From contig NZ_JAOQNK010000001.1 of assembly GCF_025961315.1 (NCBI RefSeq), positions 4,030,001 through 4,094,000 of the forward strand: 64,000 nucleotides of DNA, given 5' to 3'. The number at the start of each line of letters is the position of its first letter. Position 1 is the first letter of the stretch. This document shows, in pieces, positions 1 through 9,408 of the stretch. The position numbers and the translations under genes were made by a program. The notes beneath the pieces were generated by a model, which saw nothing but the letters and a program-made list of their open reading frames with translations, made no database searches and had not been told where the DNA came from. Source of the stretch: Sphingobacterium kitahiroshimense (GTDB lineage Bacteria; Bacteroidota; Bacteroidia; Sphingobacteriales; Sphingobacteriaceae).

Positions 1-1
1 G

Positions 2-829
2 GATTTGGAACATGCAGATATTTCGGATCTGGAGGCTATGGGATGGCGCAAACCTGAAGTGTTTAAGTCTCTGGCTAGAGATGGTAAAACAGAGATCTGG
101 GGGATTATAGTCCGTCCACGAAATTTTGATCCGAACAAAAAATATCCTGTCATCGAGTATATCTACGCTGGTCCACATAGCGCTTTTGTCCCTAAATCAT
201 TTTCTGCTAATCCGGCAGGACTAGCTGAGCTTGCTGAACTGGGCTTTATAGTCGTGCAGATTGACGGAATGGGAACATCCAATCGTTCGAAGGCATTTCA
301 AGATGTGGCATGGAAAAATTTAAAAGATGCTGGTTTTCCTGATCGTATTGCCTGGATGAAGGCTGCCGCGCTTAAATATCCCTATATGAATATTGAAAAA
401 GTCGGTATTTATGGTACTTCTGCTGGAGGTCAGTCTTCTGCTGGAGCACTCTTGTTTCATCCTGAATTTTATAAGGTAGGGGTTTCATCTTGTGGATGCC
501 ATGATAATCGTATGGATAAAATATGGTGGAATGAACAATGGATGGGCTGGCCGATCGGACCTGAATATGCAGCTTGCTCTAATATCGAAAATGCATATAA
601 ATTAGAAGGAAAGTTGCTATTGATCGTGGGTGAGTTAGACGATAATGTGGATCCTGCATCGACTTATCAGTTCGTTAATCAGTTGATTAAACATGGTAAA
701 GACCACGACTTCATTATGGTTCCGGGAATGGGGCATGCTTCTGGTGGTGATTTTGGAGAAAAGAAACGTCGCGATTATTTCGTGAAACACTTGCTTGGAG
801 TAGAACCTCCAGCATGGACGGCTTATTAG
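2..829 (+). CDS. S9 family serine peptidase, C-terminal part (5' truncated)
   Basis: The reading frame is open to the window edge, so the true start lies upstream; the first in-window codon that could serve as a start is a TTG at 5. The visible part is the alpha/beta-hydrolase catalytic domain of a dipeptidyl-peptidase IV/prolyl-oligopeptidase-like enzyme. The nucleophile elbow YGTSAGG carries the serine, GELDDNVDP supplies the aspartate and PGMGHASGG the histidine, in the usual order. Family members cleave X-Pro or related dipeptides from peptides and are normally periplasmic or lipoprotein-anchored, but the targeting region is outside the window. The beta-propeller expected upstream is also missing from view. 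No operon link to the GH127 gene 272 bp downstream can be shown. Confidence 0.85.
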   Translation, partial: DLEHADISDLEAMGWRKPEVFKSLARDGKTEIWGIIVRPRNFDPNKKYPVIEYIYAGPHSAFVPKSFSANPAGLAELAELGFIVVQIDGMGTSNRSKAFQDVAWKNLKDAGFPDRIAWMKAAALKYPYMNIEKVGIYGTSAGGQSSAGALLFHPEFYKVGVSSCGCHDNRMDKIWWNEQWMGWPIGPEYAACSNIENAYKLEGKLLLIVGELDDNVDPASTYQFVNQLIKHGKDHDFIMVPGMGHASGGDFGEKKRRDYFVKHLLGVEPPAWTAY

Positions 830-883
830 CGAAAGTGCGCTGACTGATAATTGTTTTAAACCAAAACAGGAGTATCTTATCAT

Positions 884-910
884 TATGCCGATCGTAAAAC
901 GATTGGCATA
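884..910. other. hairpin downstream of the S9 peptidase gene
   Basis: Two 11-nt arms (884-894 and 900-910) are complementary except for one G/A mismatch, around the 5-nt loop TAAAA. No T-tract follows, so it is not a canonical intrinsic terminator. It may stabilise the 3' end of the peptidase mRNA. Confidence 0.35.
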
Positions 911-1011
911 GACAGGCATGCACATAGATAAGATCGAAAAATTAATTTTTGTGATTATAGATAGATTTAACGGTTGCTTGCATGTTGTTGAACATAGACA
1001 GAATGAAAATT

Positions 1012-1083
1012 GAGCTTGTGAGCTCAGGAAATAATTTGAAGGCTTCATCGCCTTTATAACTTTAAACCGAGCTTGCGAGCTCA
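1012..1083. repeat. two copies of a short palindrome (GAGCTTGYGAGCTCA)
   Basis: Copies at 1012-1026 and 1069-1083 differ at one base and each can fold as GAGCT-TGYG-AGCTC. The sequence after each copy (GGAA followed by TNATTT) is also alike, which suggests a small local duplication. A third small hairpin (AAGGC/GCCTT) lies between them. The repeats sit 19-90 bp upstream of the GH127 start, so they could be in its 5' untranslated region. Confidence 0.4.
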
Positions 1084-1101
1084 TAAAGGAATGATTTAGA
1101 C

Positions 1102-4100
1102 ATGAAAAGTTACACTTTTTTTTTACGTGTTATCCTCGTTGCTACGATCCTAACGAAAGGGTTCAGCCCAGTGCAGGCTCAAAATGGGGATCAGATATTG
1201 GATGGAATCGGCGAAACTGGAATGATCGCACGATATGTATTTAATGGAGATTTGAAAGATTGGTCTCGAAATAATCTGCATGCCACAGCTGGACGGAATG
1301 CTGCATTTATCAACGATAAGCGGTTTGGAAAAGTATTGTCGTTGACGGGAGAAAGTAATGATTTTATACAGATCCCTGCTGATGCATTGACCGATATGGA
1401 GTCGTTAAGTATCTCAGGTTGGGTTTATTTGCGTTCGGATAAAAAAAATCAAGTCTTTTTTGACTTTGGAAAGGATGTGCATAAACATTTCTTTGCAGCT
1501 CCTTTTGGCACGACCATTCAAGATGGTTTCCAAAGTTTAATAACAGCAGGGAAAAATAATCAAAAAGGAGCGGTTTCTCCAGCATTAGTATTGAACAAGT
1601 GGGTTTACCTGACGATCGTGGTGGATATTCCGGCTAAAACGATGAAGACTTATGTGGATGCTGTGCTTGTTGGGGAATCTAAGCAGATACCGCGTGAGTT
1701 GACCGAAGTTTTTGGATCTTCTGGAGATAAGAACAAATTGTATATCGGAAAATCATTTTTGACAGGATCTCCGTCATTGGATGGCATGTTGCATGATTTT
1801 CGGATCTATCGTGTTCCGCTGAGTAAAAATCAGCTTACTGGAATTTATACCAATTCACAACGTGGAGTAAGTAATCGCGACGTAAATGTGACGAAAGTGG
1901 AGGATAACCTACCGGAGTTTCCATTGACCCAAGCACAACTCTATAATGCTTACTTAGTTGCTGTGCCAGATATACAGGTGGAAACCGCATTAGGAGATTT
2001 ACCACGTTTACCAAGTTATATACAGGGAACATATAAAGAGGAGATGGTTGGTCCTAAAGTACGGGTATTGTGGCCTTCGCCAAATGATAACAGTACCGTC
2101 TTGGAAGCTGGACGTTATACCATTACAGGACGAGTTCCGGGAACAGATTTACAACCTAAAGCAATCGTGACTGTAAAGTCAAGCAAGACCAATGCTGCAC
2201 CAAGCTTAAAGCTGGAAGTTTTTGATCTTAATCAGGTTTCCTTGCAAGCTGATGCGCAAAATCAAGAAACGAAATTCATTGAAAATCGGGATAAATTTAT
2301 CAACACATTAGCGACGACTGATCCCAACTCTTTTCTCTATATGTTTCGTGATGCATTTGGGAAACGACAGCCTGAAGGTGCTAAACCTTTAGGGGTCTGG
2401 GATAGTCAGGATACCAAACTCAGAGGCCATGCTACGGGTCATTATTTGACTGCGATTGCACAGGCCTATGCGAGTACTGGATATGATAAAACTTTGCACG
2501 CTAACTTTGCAGAGAAAATGACGTATATGGTCAATAACCTATACGAACTGGCACAATTGTCGGGCAAACCACAACAAGCAGATGCCGTGGCTATAGCTGA
2601 TCCGACTGCTGTACCTTACGGTCCAGGCAAATCAACCTATGACTCTGATCTGAGTCAAGAAGGTATCCGTACGGATTATTGGAATTGGGGTGTAGGTTAT
2701 ATTAGCGCCTATCCACCCGATCAATTTATTATGTTGGAAAAGGGTGCGAAATATGGGGGACAGAAAACGCAAGTTTGGGCTCCCTATTATACCTTACATA
2801 AAATTTTGGCCGGCTTAATTGATATTTATGAGGTAAGCGGCAATGAAAAGGCGCTTCAAGTGGCAACAGGAATGGCAGACTGGGTGCATGCGCGTCTTAG
2901 TCAATTGCCTAAGGAGACCCTGATAAAGGTATGGAATACTTACATTGCAGGTGAATTTGGAGGAATGAATGAGACAATGGCGCATCTCTACCGCATCACC
3001 AATAAGGAACACTATTTGAAAACTGCTCAATTGTTTGACAATATCGATATGTTCTTTGGCAATGCGCAGCATGCACATGGATTGGCGAAGAATGTCGATA
3101 CTTTTCGGGGGTTGCATGCCAATCAACATATTCCACAAATTGTGGGGAGTATCGAGCTATACCAAGTTTCAAACCTACCTGAATACTACCGCGTAGCAGA
3201 CAATTTCTGGTATAAAGCTGTCAATGACTACATGTACAGCATAGGTGGGGTTGCGGGTGCACGCAATCCGGCTAATGCTGAAGTTTTTACAGCAGAACCG
3301 GCGACGTTATATGAAAATGGTTTTTCTGAAGGTGGACAGAATGAAACTTGTGCGACTTATAATATGCTTAAATTAACGAGCAACCTGTTTCTTTTTGATC
3401 AACGTGCTGAATATATGGATTACTATGAACGTGGATTGTATAACCATATTTTAGCTTCTGTTGCTGAAAATACTCCAGCGAATACGTACCATGTGCCACT
3501 GAGACCAGGAGCAATAAAGCAATTTGGAAACCCCAATATGACAGGCTTTACGTGTTGTAATGGTACCGCAATAGAAAGTAGTACCAAATTGCAGAATAGT
3601 ATTTATTTTAAAAGCAAGGATGATCAAGCTTTATATGTCAATCTATTTATTCCTTCTACTTTGGACTGGACTGAACGTAAGGTGACTGTGGAACAGAAGA
3701 CCAGCTTTCCAAAACAAGACGAGACCGAGCTGACCATAAATGGAAATGGTAAATTTGATCTTCATATCCGTGTGCCGAGCTGGGCAACCAAAGGATTTTA
3801 TGTGACTATTAACGGTAAAGATCAAAAAGTACAGGCAAAGCCAGGTTCTTACTTGAAATTGAGTCGCCATTGGAAGAATGGTGATCGCATTACGCTGAAA
3901 ATGCCTTTCCAATTTTATTTAGATCCGGTCATGGATCAACAGAATATTGCCAGTTTATTTTATGGACCTATTTTGTTGGCGGCTCAAGAACCGGAAGCGA
4001 GAAAAGATTGGCGTAAAGTGTCTTTGGATGCAAAGGATATCAGCAAATCAATAACGGGAGATCCGCAGCGTTTAGCGTTCAAGATTGATGGAGTTGATTT

Positions 4101-4161
4101 TAAACCATTCTATGATACCTACGGACGACACTCTGTTTATTTGGATGTTACGTTGAAATAA
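1102..4161 (+). CDS. secreted GH127-type (DUF1680) beta-L-arabinofuranosidase with N-terminal LamG domain
   Basis: Predicted to hydrolyse beta-L-arabinofuranosides from plant glycans in the periplasm or at the cell surface. A signal peptide (residues 1-26, ending VQAQ) is followed by a concanavalin/LamG-like domain (about 40-255), a bacterial Ig-like domain (about 310-365, W-P...GxYTxxG pattern) and the DUF1680 catalytic domain (about 380-1010). The zinc-binding set of GH127 is visible: Glu748 and Cys750 in NETCATYN, and Cys818-Cys819 in TCCNGT; in the family one of these cysteines is the nucleophile. At 1019 residues it is longer than single-domain members because of the N-terminal modules. 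It is followed at 71 bp by a GH43 gene on the same strand, which suggests shared arabinan or arabinogalactan degradation. GH146 is the related alternative family. Confidence 0.85.
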   Translation: MKSYTFFLRVILVATILTKGFSPVQAQNGDQILDGIGETGMIARYVFNGDLKDWSRNNLHATAGRNAAFINDKRFGKVLSLTGESNDFIQIPADALTDMESLSISGWVYLRSDKKNQVFFDFGKDVHKHFFAAPFGTTIQDGFQSLITAGKNNQKGAVSPALVLNKWVYLTIVVDIPAKTMKTYVDAVLVGESKQIPRELTEVFGSSGDKNKLYIGKSFLTGSPSLDGMLHDFRIYRVPLSKNQLTGIYTNSQRGVSNRDVNVTKVEDNLPEFPLTQAQLYNAYLVAVPDIQVETALGDLPRLPSYIQGTYKEEMVGPKVRVLWPSPNDNSTVLEAGRYTITGRVPGTDLQPKAIVTVKSSKTNAAPSLKLEVFDLNQVSLQADAQNQETKFIENRDKFINTLATTDPNSFLYMFRDAFGKRQPEGAKPLGVWDSQDTKLRGHATGHYLTAIAQAYASTGYDKTLHANFAEKMTYMVNNLYELAQLSGKPQQADAVAIADPTAVPYGPGKSTYDSDLSQEGIRTDYWNWGVGYISAYPPDQFIMLEKGAKYGGQKTQVWAPYYTLHKILAGLIDIYEVSGNEKALQVATGMADWVHARLSQLPKETLIKVWNTYIAGEFGGMNETMAHLYRITNKEHYLKTAQLFDNIDMFFGNAQHAHGLAKNVDTFRGLHANQHIPQIVGSIELYQVSNLPEYYRVADNFWYKAVNDYMYSIGGVAGARNPANAEVFTAEPATLYENGFSEGGQNETCATYNMLKLTSNLFLFDQRAEYMDYYERGLYNHILASVAENTPANTYHVPLRPGAIKQFGNPNMTGFTCCNGTAIESSTKLQNSIYFKSKDDQALYVNLFIPSTLDWTERKVTVEQKTSFPKQDETELTINGNGKFDLHIRVPSWATKGFYVTINGKDQKVQAKPGSYLKLSRHWKNGDRITLKMPFQFYLDPVMDQQNIASLFYGPILLAAQEPEARKDWRKVSLDAKDISKSITGDPQRLAFKIDGVDFKPFYDTYGRHSVYLDVTLK

Positions 4162-4186
4162 GTGCAAATTATGCTAAAAAATCTGA

Positions 4187-4213
4187 GGGGTACTTTGCTT
4201 GACGATGTACCCC
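4187..4213 (+). terminator. probable weak intrinsic terminator after the GH127 gene
   Basis: A perfect 7-bp stem (GGGGTAC/GTACCCC) closes a 13-nt loop and is followed by TTTATTATA. It lies between the GH127 and GH43 genes, so it may only partly uncouple them. Confidence 0.45.
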
Positions 4214-4232
4214 TTTATTATACATACAGACT

Positions 4233-7200
4233 ATGAAAAAAATTTTGTTTTCAGCTTTTTTCTCCCTTATCATGGGAGCTGGATCTGCTCAGTCATTAAA
4301 AAAGTATGAAGCACCTCATGCTATGAACCCATTATTGCCAGGGTATTTTGCTGATCCTACAATCAAAAAAATAGGCGACACCTACTATATTTACGCTACA
4401 ACTGATGGGAATGGGTGGGGGGCTGGTCCATCGCAGGCATGGACCTCCACAGATTTTAAGAATTGGACTATACAACCCATGAACTGGCCTAATACGCATT
4501 GGTATTGGGCTCCCGATATGACAAAAGGATATGACGGAAGGTATTATCTGTATTATAGTCAGCCTGTTGAGATATTCGGTGCGGTATCAGATACACCTGT
4601 TGGGCCTTGGACATCTTTGGTTGATAACGGTAAATCTATTATACCCAATTATATGATTCCTGGAGTGATTACCTTGGATGGTCAAACATTTACGGATCGG
4701 GACGGAAAAATTTATATGTATTGGGGTACTTGGGGTATTTATCCAGACCATGGCTGCGCTGTAGGATTAATGGGGCAAGACATGAAGAGCTTTGAAAAAA
4801 TTGAGTTGATCCCCAACACAGTGGCAAAAGATTTTTTTGAAGCTCCATTTATGTTTGAACGCAATGGTATATATTATATGATGTATTCATCTGGTCATTG
4901 CGAAGATCATACTTACCGCGTCCAATATGTAAAAAGTACGGTAGGACCGATGGGACCATTTGAATATCCGGCCGATAATCCCATATTGGTAACAAATGAT
5001 GATGGTACAATACATGGTCCTGGGCACCATAGTGTGCTGGAAGAAGGAGGTCGATATTACATCGTGTATCACAGGCATAACAATCCGCATTCAGGTGGTG
5101 GTTTTCATAGGCAAATTGCAGTAGATGAGCTTTTTTTTACACCTGAGGGGGATATACAAAAAGTCGTTCCTACGCATGAAGGAATTGCTGATCTCATCAA
5201 ACAAAAATCTTATCCGGAGGATCGAGCGTTTGGAAAGCCTGTGGTGGTCTCTTCTTTTTATAATGAAGATTTTAGGGCGTCCTTTTTGGTTGATGACAAT
5301 AACGGAACTTTATGGAGAGCAAAAGACAATCATCAACCCGCCTGGCTCATGATCGACCTGGAAAAAATAACAGATGTACAGACTGTTGCCATTCAATTTG
5401 AATATCCTACTTATGCTTACCAATACCGGATAGAAACTTCAACAGATGCTAAAAATTGGACACCGTATGATGATCAGTCTAACAATAACCGTTGGGCAAG
5501 TCCAGTATTGTCGCATGGAAATGTAGCGGCACGATATGTCCGTCTCCATATATTGAATACACAATTAGCGGGTTTGCCTCGTGGAGTATGGAATATTAAA
5601 GTTTATGATAAGCCTCTCATGGAAGAAACGGTATGGTCAGCCCCGCAAAATATGGCTCCTAATGAGAAGACTTTTGGTTCTTTAATCCATTTAGATGCGT
5701 TGGATTATCGTGAAGGTGAGCGCATCACAACGATCCAAAACAAGGGCTTGTTAAAAGGAAGTTTAGATAGTGAAAAACCCGTTTATGTCAAGAATTACCA
5801 AGGGAAGAAAGCCTTTTTCTTAAATGGTTCAGCTTCACTTCGTTCGACATTTACAGTTCCTCAATCGCTAGCCGGTAATAGTCCTTACACCGTATCTATG
5901 TGGATAAACAATCCTAACATAGATCGATTTGAAAACGTCGTAGCGTGGTCTAAAGGCAATCAAGATATTAGCAAAGCAATATTCGGTTATGGAACAGATG
6001 CGCAGCGCGGAGCTGTTATCCATGGTGCCTGGCCTGATATGGGTTTTAAGACGCTACCGCTAGCAGATCATTGGCACCATATCATAATTTCATTTGATGG
6101 TTATATGGAACGTATTTATGTGGACGGACAGTTGCAACGAGAAGAAAACAGAATGTTATTTGTTAATCCTGCAGATTATTTTGTGGTAGGCGCATCGGAT
6201 CTTTTGGATCAGCATTTTTCAGGTTATCTGGCAGATTTTAAGGTAGCTAATGTGGATCTCTCTGCTACATTAATAAAGGAAAAGGAGACTTTTTATCATG
6301 CTGAAAATATGTTTTTCGCAATACAGACAGATGATCTTGCTATCGGTAAAATCAACAAAGTAAGAAATCAGGGATCCAGTCAACATCATGACATTGTAGT
6401 TTATGGAGAAGTGCTCTTACAAGGCAATCGTACTGCCCTTAAAATGGGTGAATTGAAAGATTCTGCATTGTCTAGTATTATTGTTCAACCATCCTATACC
6501 TTAGCTTTTGACTGGTTTGATGGTCAAGCTTGGAATCACGGTTTGGCAATATGCGATCAGGGAAAAACGTTATTTTATAAAAATGGAAAACAAGATCAGG
6601 TGAAACAGATGAATAGACTGTTGCGCATAAAAAATGATCAATTTGAATTGAAACATGCTGTTCATTTTTTCAATGCTTATCCTGAAAAATTTTCGTTAGA
6701 TCAGATGCACGAAAACTATCAGACATGGAAAGCTAAAAGTGCCGCTGATCTGAATAATTATGTACCGGTTACTGCGGTTAATCCGTATTGGATCAATGAT
6801 AACAATATATTTGTACAGATCCATGGAGATCGGTCTGACTTGTTGTATCTATTTTCTACAGGTCAATACGATACGGGTTGGATTCAAGAACCTTATCATT
6901 TATTCGATCGCGCACATGTGGGCAAGACTATTTCAATTTTTGCAAAAGATGAGTTCGGAAATGTGAGTAAAGCATTAGTGGTTGATATCCCGAAGTCCAA
7001 ACCGCTGTTGATTGCTCCATCTGTTACCCAAACATTTGATTTGGGACAAAAAGAAATTCCCTATTGGGATGGTTGTCAAGTCGGTACTTATCCAGATAGT
7101 ACACAAGTTCGCATCAGTGGAGTTGACGGACAATGGACGTTAGGCTCTAAGCATACTAAATGGGGCGATGCAAAACTATTACCTCCATTTGTATATAGAG

Positions 7201-7628
7201 AATTGGAAGGAGATTTCACCATTCAAGTTCATGTAAAAGATGTCGCTGGACTAGCCGAAAAAAGCCGCACTTCCAGTGAAGCTGGTATCATGATACAGGC
7301 AGGCGAACAATTTAATTCTTATATCAATAATACGGTATTAACGGGCTGGAATTTGGGTAATTTAGCGCGAAGTATAGGCTATCAAACTCATCAAGAAGGA
7401 AATAATGGGACAGGGTTACAATTTTTTCCTTATATCCAAATACAAAAAATAGATGATTATTTCTTTCTTCGCAGTTCTCAGGATGGTATTACCTGGATTG
7501 ATCTTCCCAATACCCCATTTCTGCGTTCAGATTGGAAAGGACAAAAACTACGCGTAGGACTATATCAGATTGCAACCAACAATCAAGAAGGATATGGTTT
7601 ATTTGAACATGTTAAGATTTGGCAGTAA
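4233..7628 (+). CDS. multidomain secreted glycoside hydrolase family 43 enzyme
   Basis: Predicted arabinofuranosidase, xylosidase or arabinanase of the five-bladed propeller type. A signal peptide (1-19) precedes the GH43 domain (about 28-310). The three acidic residues expected for inverting hydrolysis are visible: Asp41 (FADPT, base), Asp149 (TLDGQ, pKa modulator) and Glu203 (FEAPF, acid). A discoidin/CBM32-like domain follows (about 340-460, W-MIDL...RYVRLH pattern), then a LamG-like domain (about 490-690), an Ig-like segment (about 840-925) and a C-terminal DUF1349-type beta-sandwich (about 935-1131). With 1131 residues it is several times a minimal GH43. The modules suggest binding to branched, insoluble substrate. 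The gene ends at a strong bidirectional terminator shared with the convergent susD gene. The exact GH43 subfamily cannot be assigned by eye. Confidence 0.85.
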   Translation: MKKILFSAFFSLIMGAGSAQSLKKYEAPHAMNPLLPGYFADPTIKKIGDTYYIYATTDGNGWGAGPSQAWTSTDFKNWTIQPMNWPNTHWYWAPDMTKGYDGRYYLYYSQPVEIFGAVSDTPVGPWTSLVDNGKSIIPNYMIPGVITLDGQTFTDRDGKIYMYWGTWGIYPDHGCAVGLMGQDMKSFEKIELIPNTVAKDFFEAPFMFERNGIYYMMYSSGHCEDHTYRVQYVKSTVGPMGPFEYPADNPILVTNDDGTIHGPGHHSVLEEGGRYYIVYHRHNNPHSGGGFHRQIAVDELFFTPEGDIQKVVPTHEGIADLIKQKSYPEDRAFGKPVVVSSFYNEDFRASFLVDDNNGTLWRAKDNHQPAWLMIDLEKITDVQTVAIQFEYPTYAYQYRIETSTDAKNWTPYDDQSNNNRWASPVLSHGNVAARYVRLHILNTQLAGLPRGVWNIKVYDKPLMEETVWSAPQNMAPNEKTFGSLIHLDALDYREGERITTIQNKGLLKGSLDSEKPVYVKNYQGKKAFFLNGSASLRSTFTVPQSLAGNSPYTVSMWINNPNIDRFENVVAWSKGNQDISKAIFGYGTDAQRGAVIHGAWPDMGFKTLPLADHWHHIIISFDGYMERIYVDGQLQREENRMLFVNPADYFVVGASDLLDQHFSGYLADFKVANVDLSATLIKEKETFYHAENMFFAIQTDDLAIGKINKVRNQGSSQHHDIVVYGEVLLQGNRTALKMGELKDSALSSIIVQPSYTLAFDWFDGQAWNHGLAICDQGKTLFYKNGKQDQVKQMNRLLRIKNDQFELKHAVHFFNAYPEKFSLDQMHENYQTWKAKSAADLNNYVPVTAVNPYWINDNNIFVQIHGDRSDLLYLFSTGQYDTGWIQEPYHLFDRAHVGKTISIFAKDEFGNVSKALVVDIPKSKPLLIAPSVTQTFDLGQKEIPYWDGCQVGTYPDSTQVRISGVDGQWTLGSKHTKWGDAKLLPPFVYRELEGDFTIQVHVKDVAGLAEKSRTSSEAGIMIQAGEQFNSYINNTVLTGWNLGNLARSIGYQTHQEGNNGTGLQFFPYIQIQKIDDYFFLRSSQDGITWIDLPNTPFLRSDWKGQKLRVGLYQIATNNQEGYGLFEHVKIWQ

Positions 7629-7650
7629 TAGCTAAAAATGATGCAGTAAA

Positions 7651-7680
7651 AAAGCCGTGATCAATTGAGATCACGGCTTT
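7651..7680. terminator. bidirectional intrinsic terminator between GH43 and susD
   Basis: A perfect 12-bp stem (7651-7662 with 7669-7680; core GCCGTGATC) closes the 6-nt loop AATTGA. It is flanked by an A-run on the left and a T-run on the right, so it can terminate both convergent transcripts. Confidence 0.9.
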
Positions 7681-7707
7681 TTTTATTTGATTATCATCCA
7701 ATAAAGA

Positions 7708-9351
7708 TTAATTATATCCTTGGTTTTGTATTAATAATGGATTTCTATTAGTCTCAGCTCTAGAGATTGGGAATAAATAATAAGCTTCTTTAAACACTCT
7801 GTTGCGGACTAGTTTTGGCGTGTAGGTAAAACTACCGTCATTATTTTTAACCACGTTCACACCCATCAACGGTTTATTTTCAGTTTCCATGGCGATCTTC
7901 CATCTTCGTACATCATATATTCGATGGCTTTCAAAACAAAGTTCTACCTGTCTTTCACCTCGTATACGTTTTTTTAAGGCTTCTCCAGATTCTGTGAGAT
8001 TGGGCATTTTGACGCTTTGACGATTTCTTATTTTATTGATGTATTGTCTTGCCAAATCATCTTGTCCTAATTCTTGTAATGTTTCCGCATAATTAAGGTA
8101 TAGTTCAGCTAATCTAAAGATAATCCAGTTTTGATTACTGCCCTCAGATCCAAATCGGATCGTTTCACTCATATACTTTCGCCAGTGGTATCCAGTTTCC
8201 GTAGCATTCCAACCTTGATCGCCTTGTTGGCTGTCTTTTCCTCCAGCAAATATTTCAACGGCGGTCCCTCGAAAAGAAGCGCCATTATAAAGGATGTTGG
8301 CATAGAATCTAGGGTCACGGTTTACATAAGGATTCTGACTGTCGTATCCAGAAGTCGGATCTTCAGGTAATTTCCCGTTTGTTAATTCAAATGCATTTAC
8401 CATGGTTTGAGATGGGGTATAAACACTCCATCCGCCATAGCTGTTGGGTTGGCAGACAATATCTAAACCTGCACCTGGGACATTGCTAAAGTTGTAATCA
8501 AATAGCACTTCGCTATTTCTTTTGTCTGTAAAAACCTTTTTGTAGTCGCTGTTCTGATATAATGCAAATCCATTGTTTTCGGCAAAATCGATTGCTTCTT
8601 TTGTCGCTATTGAAGCCGTAGTCCATTTTCCTTTGTCATTACTGGTATTGTGTAATGGGCTTGCTGCATATAAGAGTGTTCTAGCTTTCAATGCATAGGC
8701 CGCAGTTGAAGTGGCCCTGCCAATACTTTTGGTTTCCTCCTTATAGGTTGCCGGAAGTAAGGCAATTGCTTTTTCAATATCGGTCAAGATAAAGGTGACG
8801 CATTCATCAAACGTATTTCTTTTGACCTCAAAAGACTCTTCATTGAGGCCATATACTTTTTCGATAAGGGGTACGCCGCCATAATGTCTTGCTAAGTCAA
8901 AATAAGCATATGCGCGTAAGAAATGTACCTCTCCTATTAAGCGGTTTTTCTGTGCCTCAGCAGCTGATCCTTCTGCAGGAACAGCCGCGATACGGCTTAA
9001 AAAAATATTCAGATTTCTAATTTCCTGATAGTTTTGTTGCCAAAAACTGTACACTGGGTTATCAGGATCCATTTGTCCGAGCTCCAGTGCACGTTCATTG
9101 CCATAGGAATGTTTTGAATTACCTTCATCCGATGCTCCCGACATAAAGTATGCTTTTTGTACGCCCTGTGCCTCTAGAAATGGTAATAAGGTATAGCGAC
9201 TATTAACATAAGCTTCGACAAGATTCAAATCTTGCCATACATCCGCGTCGGAGTAGGAGTCTAACGGTTTTTTATCTAGGAAATCTTTTTCGCAAGAAAC
9301 CTGCGTAAATGCTAGCCCAGCAAGTATAAGAAGTGGAAATATTTTTTTCAT
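7708..9351 (-). CDS. SusD/RagB family nutrient-binding lipoprotein
   Basis: Surface lipoprotein that acts as the lid and glycan-binding partner of the adjacent SusC-type transporter. A lipobox with Cys20 (QVSCEKD) follows a short hydrophobic signal, and the first mature residues (DFLDKKPLDSYSD) are typical of the family. The helical TPR-like SusD fold is indicated by FLRAYAYFDLARHYGGVPL near residue 145 and by the C-terminal block IRGERQVELCFESHRIYDVRRW. The length of 547 is normal. It lies 57 bp downstream of susC on the same strand, so the two are co-transcribed. The pair converges on the GH127/GH43 genes, consistent with one polysaccharide utilisation locus. Confidence 0.93.
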   Translation of the reverse strand: MKKIFPLLILAGLAFTQVSCEKDFLDKKPLDSYSDADVWQDLNLVEAYVNSRYTLLPFLEAQGVQKAYFMSGASDEGNSKHSYGNERALELGQMDPDNPVYSFWQQNYQEIRNLNIFLSRIAAVPAEGSAAEAQKNRLIGEVHFLRAYAYFDLARHYGGVPLIEKVYGLNEESFEVKRNTFDECVTFILTDIEKAIALLPATYKEETKSIGRATSTAAYALKARTLLYAASPLHNTSNDKGKWTTASIATKEAIDFAENNGFALYQNSDYKKVFTDKRNSEVLFDYNFSNVPGAGLDIVCQPNSYGGWSVYTPSQTMVNAFELTNGKLPEDPTSGYDSQNPYVNRDPRFYANILYNGASFRGTAVEIFAGGKDSQQGDQGWNATETGYHWRKYMSETIRFGSEGSNQNWIIFRLAELYLNYAETLQELGQDDLARQYINKIRNRQSVKMPNLTESGEALKKRIRGERQVELCFESHRIYDVRRWKIAMETENKPLMGVNVVKNNDGSFTYTPKLVRNRVFKEAYYLFPISRAETNRNPLLIQNQGYN

Positions 9352-9408
9352 AATATAAAGCTCTATTTTTAAAGAATTGTGCTGTTTTTAAGTGATCATA
9401 ATACTGGC

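Noticed and set aside
635-1084. A 149-codon - strand frame over the 3' end of the S9 peptidase gene
   Set aside because: It is antisense to conserved catalytic residues of the peptidase and has the Cys/Ile/Ser-rich look of a shadow frame.
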